Of a stretch of 64,000 nucleotides of DNA, positions 8,064 to 18,016 are shown piece by piece. A program made the position numbers and the translations under genes. Origin of the DNA: Oceanirhabdus seepicola (lineage in GTDB: Bacteria; Bacillota; Clostridia; Clostridiales; Clostridiaceae); assembly GCF_023684385.1 (NCBI RefSeq), contig NZ_JAGSOJ010000005.1, positions 62,001-126,000 of the forward strand, written 5' to 3'. Position 1 is the first letter of the stretch. Each line of letters starts with the position of its first letter. A model generated the notes under the pieces. It saw nothing but the letters and a program-made list of their open reading frames with translations. It was not told where the DNA came from and did not search any database.

Positions 8064-8804
8064 TTATAATCTTTCTATTTCATATTTCTTTTCTAATTCT
8101 TCTCTCTTTGCAACATATAGTTCGTTTTGCTTCATAGCAACTAGTTGATTCTTGATATTCTCTTTTACTTCTTCGAACTCTTGAGTTCTTGCTTCTTGTT
8201 TTTCTGTTACTTTTATTAAATGGTATCCAAATTGAGTTTTAACTGGCTCACTTACTTCACCAATCTCTAATTCGAAAGCAGCTGTTTCAAATTCAGGAAC
8301 CATTTTTCCTCTTGAGAAGCTACCAAGATCTCCACCATTTTGGCTTGATGGACAGCTTGAGTTTGCTTGAGCCATCTCTTCAAAAGATGCACCCTCTTTA
8401 ATTTTTGTAGCAATTTCTTTAATTTCATCTTCACTGCTTACAAGAATATGACTTGCTTTAACTTCTTCTTGAGATTTAAACATTTCTTTATTGCTTTCAT
8501 AGAACGCTTTTATCTCTTCTTCAGTAACATCAACATCACTAAGAACTTTTCTCATAGCATATTGCTTTAATAATGTAACTTTCATCTCTTCAAGAGCCTT
8601 TTGGAACTCTTCATCTTTTTCGATATTATTTTCAATAGCATCTACATATAATAATTCTTGAGTAATTAATTCCTCAACTAATTGTTTTTTTCCTTCATCT
8701 GTAGCGAACTGCATAGCTCTCTGACCTAGGTTCTGCATTAAACCATTAAGATCAAATTGAGTGATATCTCTTCCGTTTACTCTTGCTAAAACTTTATTTT
8801 CCAT
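8064..8804 (-). CDS. Parvulin-type peptidyl-prolyl isomerase (cytoplasmic)
   Basis: A 246-residue protein with a SurA/PrsA-like helical N-terminal region. A parvulin domain follows at about residues 115-205: VKASHILVSSEDE, SFEEMAQANSSCPSSQNGGDLGSF, FELEIGEVSEPVKTQFGYHLIKV. Unlike PrsA there is no lipoprotein signal, since the protein starts MENKVLARVNG. It is therefore likely a cytosolic foldase or chaperone. The start has AAAGGAGA. It is monocistronic with a strong terminator. Confidence 0.9.
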   Translation of the reverse strand: MENKVLARVNGRDITQFDLNGLMQNLGQRAMQFATDEGKKQLVEELITQELLYVDAIENNIEKDEEFQKALEEMKVTLLKQYAMRKVLSDVDVTEEEIKAFYESNKEMFKSQEEVKASHILVSSEDEIKEIATKIKEGASFEEMAQANSSCPSSQNGGDLGSFSRGKMVPEFETAAFELEIGEVSEPVKTQFGYHLIKVTEKQEARTQEFEEVKENIKNQLVAMKQNELYVAKREELEKKYEIERL

Positions 8805-8910
8805 AGATAATTCTCCTTTAATTTTAGTTTCCTCTTAAATAATACATTAAAAGACATTTATTATCAAATCTTATTGCCTTACTACTATTAACTTTTTTAT
8901 ACGTACTCTA

Positions 8911-9618
8911 TCAAATATCAATCATAATTAGAGGCGAATAAGTTAGGGCAATTAATGATACAACATACAATCCCCATACAAATATATTCATATTTCTAAA
9001 TCTAGTATTAAAAAAGCTTCTTAAAATAACTAATATCCCTGATAATAATGCCAATATTGTACCTAAGAATGGTACTATCCCATTAACTCCTACATTAATA
9101 ACCATAAAAATAGCACATGTGGTCATAAATATTAATGCTTCTCCATAAAGTAATACCCAAGCATATACTTTTCTTAATACAATTTTCTTTATTACATATA
9201 AGATTATAAACCCAATTATCGAAACTATTGCTATTATAATCATATCTTTGCCAGTGACATTAAATAAGCTAAGAAATGCATAGCCAAAAATAAAGTTTGA
9301 TACAACAACACAGTAAACACCATACATCGTTGATTTCTTAAATTTAAACACATGGAATATCAACATATCCCCAATAGTACTCAATACTACAGCCATAGAT
9401 ATTATTATTGAATACCCTAGCAAGCTTTCTTTTCCAATATTATATAATATAAAAATACTCATTATGCTAATTGAAGTAGAAAGATATATTTTTATACTCT
9501 TTGGAAATACACTCCCCCCCATATTATTTCTACTATTTATACTTGTTTTTACTCCTAGAAAAAGAATCACTAACTGCAAACTCAAGACAAACAAAGATAC
9601 TTGTACATAATCTTTAAT
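8911..9618 (-). CDS. YhhN/TMEM86-family membrane protein (lysoplasmalogenase-like), probable ATT start
   Basis: A protein of about 235 residues with roughly eight hydrophobic helices. It matches the YhhN family, whose characterised members (TMEM86) hydrolyse lysoplasmalogens. It has the family's conserved acidic spot (STIGDMLIF) and the following GVYCVVVSNFIFGYAFL. Clostridia make plasmalogens, so the activity is plausible. No ATG fits. The only ribosome-binding site, AAGGAGG, overlaps the stop codon of the upstream kinase gene and is 7 nt before an in-frame ATT at 9618. The next candidate, TTG at 9594, has no site. Translation is probably coupled to the kinase gene. Confidence 0.65.
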   Translation of the reverse strand: MKDYVQVSLFVLSLQLVILFLGVKTSINSRNNMGGSVFPKSIKIYLSTSISIMSIFILYNIGKESLLGYSIIISMAVVLSTIGDMLIFHVFKFKKSTMYGVYCVVVSNFIFGYAFLSLFNVTGKDMIIIAIVSIIGFIILYVIKKIVLRKVYAWVLLYGEALIFMTTCAIFMVINVGVNGIVPFLGTILALLSGILVILRSFFNTRFRNMNIFVWGLYVVSLIALTYSPLIMIDI

Positions 9619-9630
9619 AAAATTACCTCC

Positions 9631-12600
9631 TTAAAAATAGATATCTGAAAACTCAATCTTGATTTTTTCTACAGAATTATGATTAGGTGTAATTATTCCC
9701 TTTGTCTCTACTCCAAACTCTTTATTATCAATTGTGTTTATAGGTAATTTAATTATAAATTCACTACCTTTACCATATTCACTTATTATATCTATAATAC
9801 CATTATGCATCTCTACAAGTTGTTTAGTTAAGGCCAGTCCAATACCGCTTCCTTCTTGCCTTCTAGAAAGAGATTTATCTGCCTGCTCAAATCTTTGAAA
9901 TATTTTCTCCTGTAAATCTCTATGAATGCCTATTCCTGAATCTTTAATTGATACTACTACATATAGCCCTTCTACTCGCATATTTATCTTTATATCACCA
10001 TTATTTTCAGTAAATTTTATTGCATTTGAAAGGATATTCAATATAATACGTTCTATTTTTTCCTCATCACAGGCAATAATTAATTCTTCTACCTCAGTAT
10101 CAAATATTAATGATATTCCTTTATTCTGAGCATATGTGGCTACTGACATACATATATCCTCCACCACTCTGATAATATCATAATTTTTCATATCCAATTT
10201 CAAGTATCCTTCATCTATCTTTGTGAGATCAATAATGTTATTAACCAATCTTAATAATCTATAACAATTTTGTTTCATCATTTTGATATATTCTCTTACC
10301 TTCGTATCATTATTACTATTACTTATTATTTCTATAAGCTGAATAGTACTTAAAATCACATTTAATGGAGTTTTAAACTCATGTGATAAATTAGCAAAAA
10401 ATTCTGTATTTTCTCGACTTCTGCTAAGCTTCTGTTCAACAACTATCCTATCTTGAATTTCCTTCACCAGTTTTTTTTCAATCTCTTGTATTTCTTCTGA
10501 TTTTTTCTGAACTAAATTCTCAAGGTTAATTTTTCTCTTGCTAATTTCATGATATTCTTTTGCATTCTTAATTGAAATAGATGCTTGTGAAATAATAATA
10601 TCCATTGTTCCATCACTTTCTTTAGAAAAAGCCTTATAATAACTATTATTTTCCAAGTATATAACCCCAATTATTTCTTTATCTATTATAATAGGATAAC
10701 AAGCCAAAGATTTAATATTATTTTCAAGTATATATCTATCAAAATGAAATAATTGATTGTTCACAGCTTCATTGATAACTATCTTTTTTCTTGTTCTTAT
10801 GACAAAATTTATTACAGTTTTGGGAACCTCATAACATTCCTGTAGTGGTATTGATTGCATTACTGAAATTCTATCTCTATTTCCACTTCCATCTTTAGTA
10901 ATCTTACCATTACATATTTGAAAATATAAAACTTTTTCTGCGTTCATACTCTTTAGAATTATTGCAATCAACTTCTTTACCAATGTAGCATATTCAGTCT
11001 CACCAGATAGTTTATTCACATCTGTTATAACGTCCCTAACTTCGTTATAACTTATCGTACTTCCTTCTAGCCCTTTATTAAACTTTGAATGCCTATTTTG
11101 AGATAATTTATAGCAGTTATCCATTCCTAAATTTGATGATATTCCCAATTTATCGTATTGCTTAATTGCTTCATTAAAATGTACATATGCTAGATTTTTA
11201 AGTTCCATCTTAATATATAATTGCCCACATATTTCATTTGATAAGGCAACTCCCATAATATAATTATTATTTGAAGCTAATTCATTCACTTGAAAAGCTA
11301 GTCTCAGAGCTTTTTTGTATTTTTTTTCAAGAATATATTTATAACATTTGATTATATAATATTTTATTTTTATTATCTTATTTTCGCATTCCTTAAGCTT
11401 TTCAAAAGCTTTCATTGTTTCATTAAATGATTTGATTGCCAATGTTCTTTTACTATATGGTAAATTTTCAAAAATATCTCCTATTATTAGAGCTCTATAA
11501 AACCCAAATTCCAATATAGCTGTGGTATTATTAAAGTTTTGCTCATCTTTTTTCATATCAAAAACAAAATCAATATCAGAATACTCTTTCTTGAAAAACT
11601 TAGCTTGACCTTTTATTGCTTTAAGAGTGAGCATATCATTACTATTAATTTGTGGGACCTTTTCATCCCCCTTAATACATCTTATAACTATGTCTTTTAT
11701 CTCTTTTATCTGATAAACAACTTCATTCTTACAAGTATCTAATTTAAATTCATATTCTTCAATTAATTCTATTATTTTATCAACTTCATACCCAAGTGCT
11801 ATTTTATATATTATACATGTATGAATTGCATATATTATAAATGCCTCATCATTATATTCAACTAATTTACTTATAATAGAGTCACATTTACCCTCTTCCA
11901 CATTCGCACCTATACAAAAATAAAATGAGTTAGAGCCAAAAATAATTAGTTGTCTCAAATCTATAAGACTCTCTTTAGTATCATTGGCAGCAGGTACCAT
12001 CTCAAATAAAGCAATTTCTATGACTTTACTCATGTCATTTATAATGAATCTATAGTACTTTTTAAGGATATTTATCATCTGATTATATTTCACTTTATAT
12101 AAGTTATGAAAAACTACACTAATTAATGTAATAAATAAAAATCTATATACATTTGTGTAACTAAATACCAATGCAGCAAGATAAATAAACTCCCTCAAAG
12201 TATCAGTATTATAAACTTCCATAAATTTATTATATTTTTTTAATACCCATGGCTTTTTAAAATATAATCTCATCATAAACAGGTTAAGTTGCTTTATGAA
12301 AGATTTTTTATCATTAATTTTAGATATACTTTCATCAAAATCACTAATAATATCAAATATAACTTCCTCGGCTTCATCATACATATTATTTATTGTATAT
12401 CCATATAATTTTATAAGTTTGGATTTTACCCTTAAATCCTTGTCTTCTACTGTACATAGTAAATTATCTACCTCTTTTTCTCCATCCCCTATACTTCCAA
12501 CTCTAAAAAAACACCTTGCTTTTATAGCCTTAAAATATATTTTTTCTTTTCCTAATCTATCACAAATATCTTCACCTTTTTCACAAGATAAGATTGCCTT

Positions 12601-14859
12601 AAAAAAATCTCCTGAATTAAATGTTCTTCTTGCATTTTTATAAAACAATTCTTCTAGCTTAGTTAGCTCCTCAGATGATTTAGGTAGAATATTTGTGTTA
12701 ATAAAACAATATATAATAAACCAATTACAGTTGTATTCATCTTGATTTTTCAAGTGAAACATACCCGCTTTATATATATATTTATTTTTGTCTTCAGTAT
12801 CAAGTTTATTTAAAATAACATCCCTAAGATTTTTTGATGTGAATTTATATTTTTTTAGCTTATTTAACCCCGAGTTGTAAGATTCTAAAGAAGTAAATTT
12901 CCCTTTTTCTTCAATTATACGGTTCCTAATGCAATAATTTAAAATCTTTTGTATAGTTTTATTACTATATCCTGAAATTTCTTTTATCATTCTAGAATCA
13001 AACTCATTAGGTAAAAACGAACAAATCTTCAGAATGAACTCAACCTCTTTTGGAATATTATTAAATTTAATATTGAGTTCTTTTTTTATATCATTGTTAA
13101 TCGTAATGATGTGTATCTTTTCAAAATCCATCTTCCAACAATAATTATCATAGTCAAAATATATTGCCTTCTTCTTGTATAATTTTAAAATATATTCTTT
13201 TATTAAAAAATAATTTCCTTTTGTTCTTATATAACATATATTAGACATATTACTTGCATGTTCTTGAGATACCCTAAACAAATCCTTGATCATTTCTTGT
13301 ATATCACTATTTTCAATATTGTTAAGATTTATATTATGTTTAATTGCATTGCCATGACAATTATCACTTATGCGATTTAATATACCCTCATATTGAGTAA
13401 GCGATGTTTCAATCATCATTATGCATTTATAACTCTTGTTTGTTAATAATTGCTTTAATAAATCATTAAAGTCTTTTTTATATTTATTATTTATATCAAG
13501 ATTAAATATGATAGTGTTATCTGCTCTTATTAAACGTTCAATAAGAGAAATTACTAATACCAATTGAATATATCTAATATCTTTATTAAGACAGATACAT
13601 GAGCCGTCATTTTTCTTTATATCTTTGCATGCAAAATATTTAAGCCTTGGTATAATTTCTTGTAAATAACCAAAACACCCACCAGTCATTCCTATGATTA
13701 GTGATTTTATTTCTTCTATATCAATATCCCCATCTACTAAACAATAAAATATTAATTGATCTAATACATTACTGATTAGCAAATCAGAATCATCCTTAAG
13801 TATTGAATTTTCATTTATTGCAATTACTATTGATTTATCCTCTTTAATTGTATTTATAAACTTATTAACAAAAGCAGTTTTACCTACGCCTGAATCTCCT
13901 TCTACTATGACGCTATGTATCCCTCCAGCTCTTACCAAATTATAAATATCCAACAATTGATTTAATTCCTTATTTTTACCATATACCTTTTCAGAGAAAT
14001 TCAATCTACATGGTATATCATGTTCTCCAATAGTTATATCAATATCTTTTCCTGATTTCTTTCCTTTAAGAATTGTTATCAAATCACACTTTACTCCATG
14101 TACAGTTTCATACCTATTCTTTTTAGATTTACTAAGTAATTTCATAATTACTTTTGATATAGATTTAGGAATGTCATTTTTTATTTCTTCAGGTGGAATA
14201 GGTGTTTTAATAGCCTGATTATATATGAGTTTTCTTTTTGAGTTCTGTTCAAATGGTGCAACTCCTGTTATCATCTTATAAAATAGAACCCCGAGGGAAT
14301 ATAGGTCACTTTTATAATCTACATAAGATTCAAATAATCCAGTATGCTCAGGAGAAATATAATTTATTAAATCACTTTCTATTAATAGAGTTTTATTGTA
14401 ATCTAAGCTATTAACATCATGTATTGCTCCTTGAAATTTAATTTCATTGAATTTACTATTGATTAAGACATTTATAGGATTTAATGCTCCATGGATGTCT
14501 TTTTTATGTAAAACAAATAATTTATCACAAATCATAATCGCATAATGGAGAAACTGTATAATTTCCATTCCATTTTTACTTATTAATTTGGCAATTGGAA
14601 AAAACTCCTCATATTCATATATAAGATATGTTTCATCTTCACTTAAATGAATTCTTTCAGGTTGTAAACACTCTTCTTTAGATGGATTATTTTCGCAATA
14701 TTCATTTTCTTGTAGCATTAATTTATATAAACCATTATAGTTAGGATTATCTCTTTTAATTTTTTTAATTATCTTTTTTACTCCATCAATCAAAACTACA
14801 TAAATTTCATAATCCCTATCCTTGTATAATTTATCAATAATTGCGAATTTAAGTTCCAT
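9631..14859 (-). CDS. Giant pseudokinase-NTPase-GAF-histidine kinase
   Basis: A 1742-residue signalling protein. Residues about 1-270 have a Ser/Thr kinase fold, but the HRD motif reads IHGALNPINVL and no DFG is found, so it is probably a pseudokinase. An AAA/STAND-like NTPase follows, with GDSGVGKT at about 320. A long helical repeat-like region spans about 700-1250 and a GAF domain about 1276-1430. A coiled coil leads to HisKA with ANLSHEFKTPLN (phospho-His about 1495), then HATPase with the N-box NILSNAIKF, DSGIGI and GSGIGLAL. No receiver domain or cognate regulator is adjacent, and there is no membrane anchor. The start has AAAGGTGG. The YhhN gene follows 12 bp later. Confidence 0.9.
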   Translation of the reverse strand: MELKFAIIDKLYKDRDYEIYVVLIDGVKKIIKKIKRDNPNYNGLYKLMLQENEYCENNPSKEECLQPERIHLSEDETYLIYEYEEFFPIAKLISKNGMEIIQFLHYAIMICDKLFVLHKKDIHGALNPINVLINSKFNEIKFQGAIHDVNSLDYNKTLLIESDLINYISPEHTGLFESYVDYKSDLYSLGVLFYKMITGVAPFEQNSKRKLIYNQAIKTPIPPEEIKNDIPKSISKVIMKLLSKSKKNRYETVHGVKCDLITILKGKKSGKDIDITIGEHDIPCRLNFSEKVYGKNKELNQLLDIYNLVRAGGIHSVIVEGDSGVGKTAFVNKFINTIKEDKSIVIAINENSILKDDSDLLISNVLDQLIFYCLVDGDIDIEEIKSLIIGMTGGCFGYLQEIIPRLKYFACKDIKKNDGSCICLNKDIRYIQLVLVISLIERLIRADNTIIFNLDINNKYKKDFNDLLKQLLTNKSYKCIMMIETSLTQYEGILNRISDNCHGNAIKHNINLNNIENSDIQEMIKDLFRVSQEHASNMSNICYIRTKGNYFLIKEYILKLYKKKAIYFDYDNYCWKMDFEKIHIITINNDIKKELNIKFNNIPKEVEFILKICSFLPNEFDSRMIKEISGYSNKTIQKILNYCIRNRIIEEKGKFTSLESYNSGLNKLKKYKFTSKNLRDVILNKLDTEDKNKYIYKAGMFHLKNQDEYNCNWFIIYCFINTNILPKSSEELTKLEELFYKNARRTFNSGDFFKAILSCEKGEDICDRLGKEKIYFKAIKARCFFRVGSIGDGEKEVDNLLCTVEDKDLRVKSKLIKLYGYTINNMYDEAEEVIFDIISDFDESISKINDKKSFIKQLNLFMMRLYFKKPWVLKKYNKFMEVYNTDTLREFIYLAALVFSYTNVYRFLFITLISVVFHNLYKVKYNQMINILKKYYRFIINDMSKVIEIALFEMVPAANDTKESLIDLRQLIIFGSNSFYFCIGANVEEGKCDSIISKLVEYNDEAFIIYAIHTCIIYKIALGYEVDKIIELIEEYEFKLDTCKNEVVYQIKEIKDIVIRCIKGDEKVPQINSNDMLTLKAIKGQAKFFKKEYSDIDFVFDMKKDEQNFNNTTAILEFGFYRALIIGDIFENLPYSKRTLAIKSFNETMKAFEKLKECENKIIKIKYYIIKCYKYILEKKYKKALRLAFQVNELASNNNYIMGVALSNEICGQLYIKMELKNLAYVHFNEAIKQYDKLGISSNLGMDNCYKLSQNRHSKFNKGLEGSTISYNEVRDVITDVNKLSGETEYATLVKKLIAIILKSMNAEKVLYFQICNGKITKDGSGNRDRISVMQSIPLQECYEVPKTVINFVIRTRKKIVINEAVNNQLFHFDRYILENNIKSLACYPIIIDKEIIGVIYLENNSYYKAFSKESDGTMDIIISQASISIKNAKEYHEISKRKINLENLVQKKSEEIQEIEKKLVKEIQDRIVVEQKLSRSRENTEFFANLSHEFKTPLNVILSTIQLIEIISNSNNDTKVREYIKMMKQNCYRLLRLVNNIIDLTKIDEGYLKLDMKNYDIIRVVEDICMSVATYAQNKGISLIFDTEVEELIIACDEEKIERIILNILSNAIKFTENNGDIKINMRVEGLYVVVSIKDSGIGIHRDLQEKIFQRFEQADKSLSRRQEGSGIGLALTKQLVEMHNGIIDIISEYGKGSEFIIKLPINTIDNKEFGVETKGIITPNHNSVEKIKIEFSDIYF

Positions 14860-15081
14860 AATTTCTTACCACCTTTTTAAAGTCAACATCATATTATATA
14901 AACTTCTATAAATTACATTAAATACCTTTATTTTTCTCCTATTTATTCATTTTTCAACATTAATTATTTATTTTGTAATTAATAGTATCTTCATTAATTG
15001 TTGCCAGACTTTAACTTCTAAGAATCACACATCCATATAAATAAAATATAATATTTATATAGTATTTTTTGGAGCGAAAAA

Positions 15082-16452
15082 ATGAAAAGAAATCATTTCA
15101 ATCCATTCAGGAATCTTATCTGTGGAGTTGATCAGAAAATTCCTGTTGGTGAATTTAATATACAGCATATAAATTTTGATAATGCAGCCACAACACCTCC
15201 TTTTAAGTGCGTTTTGGAGGATATTTTAGACTTTACTCCTTGGTATTCATCTATCCATAGAGGTATTGGGTATAAATCAAAATATTCTTCTATTGTTTAT
15301 GAGAATTCTAGAAAAGTTATTGCCTCATTTATAGGTGCTAACCTTAAGGAACATAACATTATATATGTAAAAAATACTACCGAAGCAATTAATAAACTCT
15401 CTTTCAGATTATGTGATATGCATAAAAACTGCACTGTCCTATCATCTTCTATGGAACACCATTCAAATGATCTACCATGGAGAGATAAGTTTAATGTAGA
15501 CTATATCTCACTTAATGATATGGGTATGTTATCTATTGAAGACCTTGAACATAAACTCATTTCATATGATGGACATGTAAAATTAGTAACTATAACAGGC
15601 GCCTCAAATACCACTGGCTATATGAATCCTATTCATGAGATAGCACGATTAGTTCATTCTTATGATGCAAAACTTTTAGTAGACTGTGCTCAACTTGTTC
15701 CACATGAAAAACTCAATATGAAATCTCTATCCAATGATGAACACATTGACTTCGTTGTATTCTCATCTCACAAAATGTATGCTCCTTTTGGAATTGGTGT
15801 ACTGGTAGGCCCTAAAGAGGTATTTTGTTGTGGTCATCCTGACTATAAGGGTGGCGGAACTGTTCAGCTTGTAACTGATGATTATGCCTTATGGGATATC
15901 CCTCCAAATAAAGATGAAGCAGGTACTCCTAATATAATGGGTGTAGTTGCTCTAGTATCAGCTATTGAAATGCTCCAAGGAATAGGAATGAATCAAGTTT
16001 CAAAATTTGAAAGGAATTTATTAAACTACTCCATGGAAAAGCTATTAAAAATTCCTGAAATTAAAATATATTCATCCTTAGATACATCAGTTCCACGTGT
16101 TAGCATAATACCATTTAATATTGAGGGTATTCATCATAGTATAACTGCTCGTATTCTTGGTGAAGAATGGGGAATATCCGTAAGAAGTGGTTGTTTCTGT
16201 GCTCAACCATATATGCAAAAAATATTAAACATTTCTCCTACGGAAATATATTCTCATCTAAAACAAAATCAAATTCCTCCATATGGAGTAGTGAGATTGA
16301 GTTTTGGTATTTATAATACATTCAGTGAAATTGACTTTTTAGTAAAAGTTCTAGAATATATAATTTCACATAAAGATAGCTATCTTAAGAAATATTCAGT
16401 TGCCCCAATTTACGTTGAAAAATCTCCAATATTTAAAAGTTGTGAATACTAA
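15082..16452 (+). CDS. Class V aminotransferase-fold, cysteine desulfurase-like PLP enzyme
   Basis: A 456-residue fold-type I PLP enzyme. It starts with NFDNAATTPP and carries SSSMEHHSNDLPWR, LVDCAQLVPHEKL, and the PLP lysine in VVFSSHKMYAPFGIG. The catalytic-loop cysteine region reads RSGCFCAQPYM, comparable to SufS/CsdA RTGxHCAQP. It may therefore release sulfur from cysteine. No suf or isc scaffold gene is next to it, and the C-terminus is somewhat extended, so a specialised role such as selenium or thio-cofactor metabolism is possible. The site GGAGCG precedes the ATG. It is transcribed away from the giant kinase. Confidence 0.82.
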   Translation: MKRNHFNPFRNLICGVDQKIPVGEFNIQHINFDNAATTPPFKCVLEDILDFTPWYSSIHRGIGYKSKYSSIVYENSRKVIASFIGANLKEHNIIYVKNTTEAINKLSFRLCDMHKNCTVLSSSMEHHSNDLPWRDKFNVDYISLNDMGMLSIEDLEHKLISYDGHVKLVTITGASNTTGYMNPIHEIARLVHSYDAKLLVDCAQLVPHEKLNMKSLSNDEHIDFVVFSSHKMYAPFGIGVLVGPKEVFCCGHPDYKGGGTVQLVTDDYALWDIPPNKDEAGTPNIMGVVALVSAIEMLQGIGMNQVSKFERNLLNYSMEKLLKIPEIKIYSSLDTSVPRVSIIPFNIEGIHHSITARILGEEWGISVRSGCFCAQPYMQKILNISPTEIYSHLKQNQIPPYGVVRLSFGIYNTFSEIDFLVKVLEYIISHKDSYLKKYSVAPIYVEKSPIFKSCEY

Positions 16453-16454
16453 AA

Positions 16455-16552
16455 TATAAAGAACAGAGAAAAAAGAAGAAAGAACAGATTTGGTTATTTT
16501 TCTTCCTTATTGTCAGAAAAACTCATATAATAACATTGAATATCTGTTCTCT
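16455..16552. repeat. AAAGAAC interspersed repeat, copy 2
   Basis: ATAAAGAACAGAGA, then GGTTATTTTTCTTCC, TTGTCAGAAAAA and CATATAATARCATT, match 20710-20797 in the same orientation. The far end (CTGTTCTCTTTTCTT) is an imperfect inverted copy of the near end. No ORF is present. Confidence 0.75.
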
Positions 16553-16664
16553 TTTCTTAATAAAAATTGAAGTGAAAAAATAGATGCCTTATGTTTTTAA
16601 TTAAACACTAAGCAACTATTTTTTATTTAGTATAAGTTTATAAAACATCATAAAAGTCTATAAA

Positions 16665-17273
16665 TCACTCTACAGCCTCAACCTTCAAATCTGGATTAAG
16701 AATTTTTATTGATGTTTTTCCATCTTCAGCATTGTCACCTATTATTCTAATACTGTATACTTTATCTTTTATCACATTTAGTGTAAATGTTTTACTTTCA
16801 TTTGCTCCAAACTTTTTAAGAATATTATAATCCTCATCAAGAATAATTACATTTATATTTCCTTCTGATGTTTCACTACTGTATTCAAACTCTATTTCTG
16901 AATCTTCATTACACTTAAATTTACGAATTGTGCCAATACCATTGAATTTTTTATATCCAAAATTCCAAGATTTATTTGTTTGAAGATATCCACCTACCTT
17001 TATTCCACTTGCTTTATCTTCTCCACTTAAATCAATTTCGCTTAAGTCAATTTCATTTTCTATTTTTTCAACTTGGTTGTTTTTCTTGTTTTCAGTAGTT
17101 TTACCTTTTTGTTTAGTTTCATTGTTTTTACTTTCATTTGATTGATTTTCTTGCGAGACTTTGGTTTGGTTTTCATCTAATTCTACTTTGTTAACATAAT
17201 TATTTTTCCCTGTTTCACATCCTGTGAAAATTGACACTAACATTATAATGCATATTATTTTCTTTTTAATCAT
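16665..17273 (-). CDS. Lipoprotein of unknown function
   Basis: A 202-residue secreted lipoprotein. The start at 17273 has TTGGAG 6 nt upstream and gives the signal MIKKKIICIIMLVSIFTGC, with the lipobox ending in Cys at about residue 19. A low-complexity, Asn/Lys/Gln-rich linker (about 22-75) follows. A compact domain comes next, containing GIKVGGYLQTNKSWNFGYKKFNGIGTI and a beta-rich C-terminus (VIILDEDYNILKKFG). The domain looks like a beta-sandwich of the kind found on cell-surface proteins. It is monocistronic. Confidence 0.72.
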   Translation of the reverse strand: MIKKKIICIIMLVSIFTGCETGKNNYVNKVELDENQTKVSQENQSNESKNNETKQKGKTTENKKNNQVEKIENEIDLSEIDLSGEDKASGIKVGGYLQTNKSWNFGYKKFNGIGTIRKFKCNEDSEIEFEYSSETSEGNINVIILDEDYNILKKFGANESKTFTLNVIKDKVYSIRIIGDNAEDGKTSIKILNPDLKVEAVE

Positions 17274-17566
17274 ATTTTTCTCCAATATTTTAATCAGATT
17301 TTTCAAAACCTTATTATAGGTACCTTACAGCGAAGTTTTTTATACTTACAGCTTCAATCTATAAAATACTTTATTGAACTGCAACATCTATAATAAAACA
17401 ATACATTCGTACAATCACTTTTGATTATATATTACTACATATTATTTTTTTGTATTTTTTTGTCGCTTTGTTTATATTTTTACAAATCATTAATAAATTA
17501 ATAGCTTAACCTTAATATCTATAAAAAAATATATAATAGAGCACGCACTTACAACTAAGTATAAAA
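17274..17566. other. Intergenic region, nothing identified
   Basis: AT-rich sequence between the lipoprotein start and the terminator of the next gene. It presumably holds the lipoprotein promoter. I see no convincing ORF, repeat or stable hairpin. Confidence 0.4.
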
Positions 17567-17570
17567 AAAG

Positions 17571-17611
17571 AAAAGGATTATTCTACGCTAAATTCATAGA
17601 TTAATCCCTTT
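17571..17611 (-). terminator. Terminator of the 17.6-kb gene
   Basis: A stem of AAAGGGATTA with TAATCCTTT (one bulge), followed on the minus strand by TTCTTTTTTTATAC, 13 bases past the stop codon. Confidence 0.65.
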
Positions 17612-17623
17612 CAAAAAAATAAA

Positions 17624-17926
17624 TTACTTATTTAAATTTGGACCAATTTCCTTTGTCCAGTTTGTAGGTCCCTCATTAGAAGGTACAAACTTTCTCCAAT
17701 ATTCACCAGTCTTAGTATCCAATAAAATAATATTATGATCGTTTGCTGAAATCATCTGATATCTATTTAGCTCAGATACACTCTTACTTAAATCACTTAA
17801 TTCATTACTACTTATTGGTGCTGAATTATTGCTTAAACTTTCTAGTGGTGATTTTAACAATAACCCTAACATTATAAATCCTATAATTATTGAAAATCCA
17901 ATTATTACCGATCCTCTTTTTTCCAT
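17624..17926 (-). CDS. Small single-pass membrane protein
   Basis: A 100-residue protein. The start at 17926 has GGGAGGAATTATTT before ATG. One membrane helix (about residues 6-29, VIIGFSIIIGFIMLGLLL) is followed by an extracytoplasmic or linker segment and a short conserved-looking tail, DTKTGEYWRKFVPSNEGPTNW. A similar YWRKF...EGP tail occurs in other small Firmicutes membrane proteins of unknown role. It lies downstream of the sigma/anti-sigma pair and might be part of the regulon. No function can be assigned. Confidence 0.65.
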   Translation of the reverse strand: MEKRGSVIIGFSIIIGFIMLGLLLKSPLESLSNNSAPISSNELSDLSKSVSELNRYQMISANDHNIILLDTKTGEYWRKFVPSNEGPTNWTKEIGPNLNK

Positions 17927-18016
17927 AAATAATTCCTCCCATAGTTGCAATTTATTTTATCCTTAAATAAAATAATCAATATTCATTCTTATATTTATAA
18001 CTTAAAACATAACCTA

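Noticed and set aside
9594..9594. TTG at 9594 as start of the YhhN gene
   Set aside because: No ribosome-binding site precedes it; the AAGGAGG at 9626-9632 fits ATT at 9618 instead.
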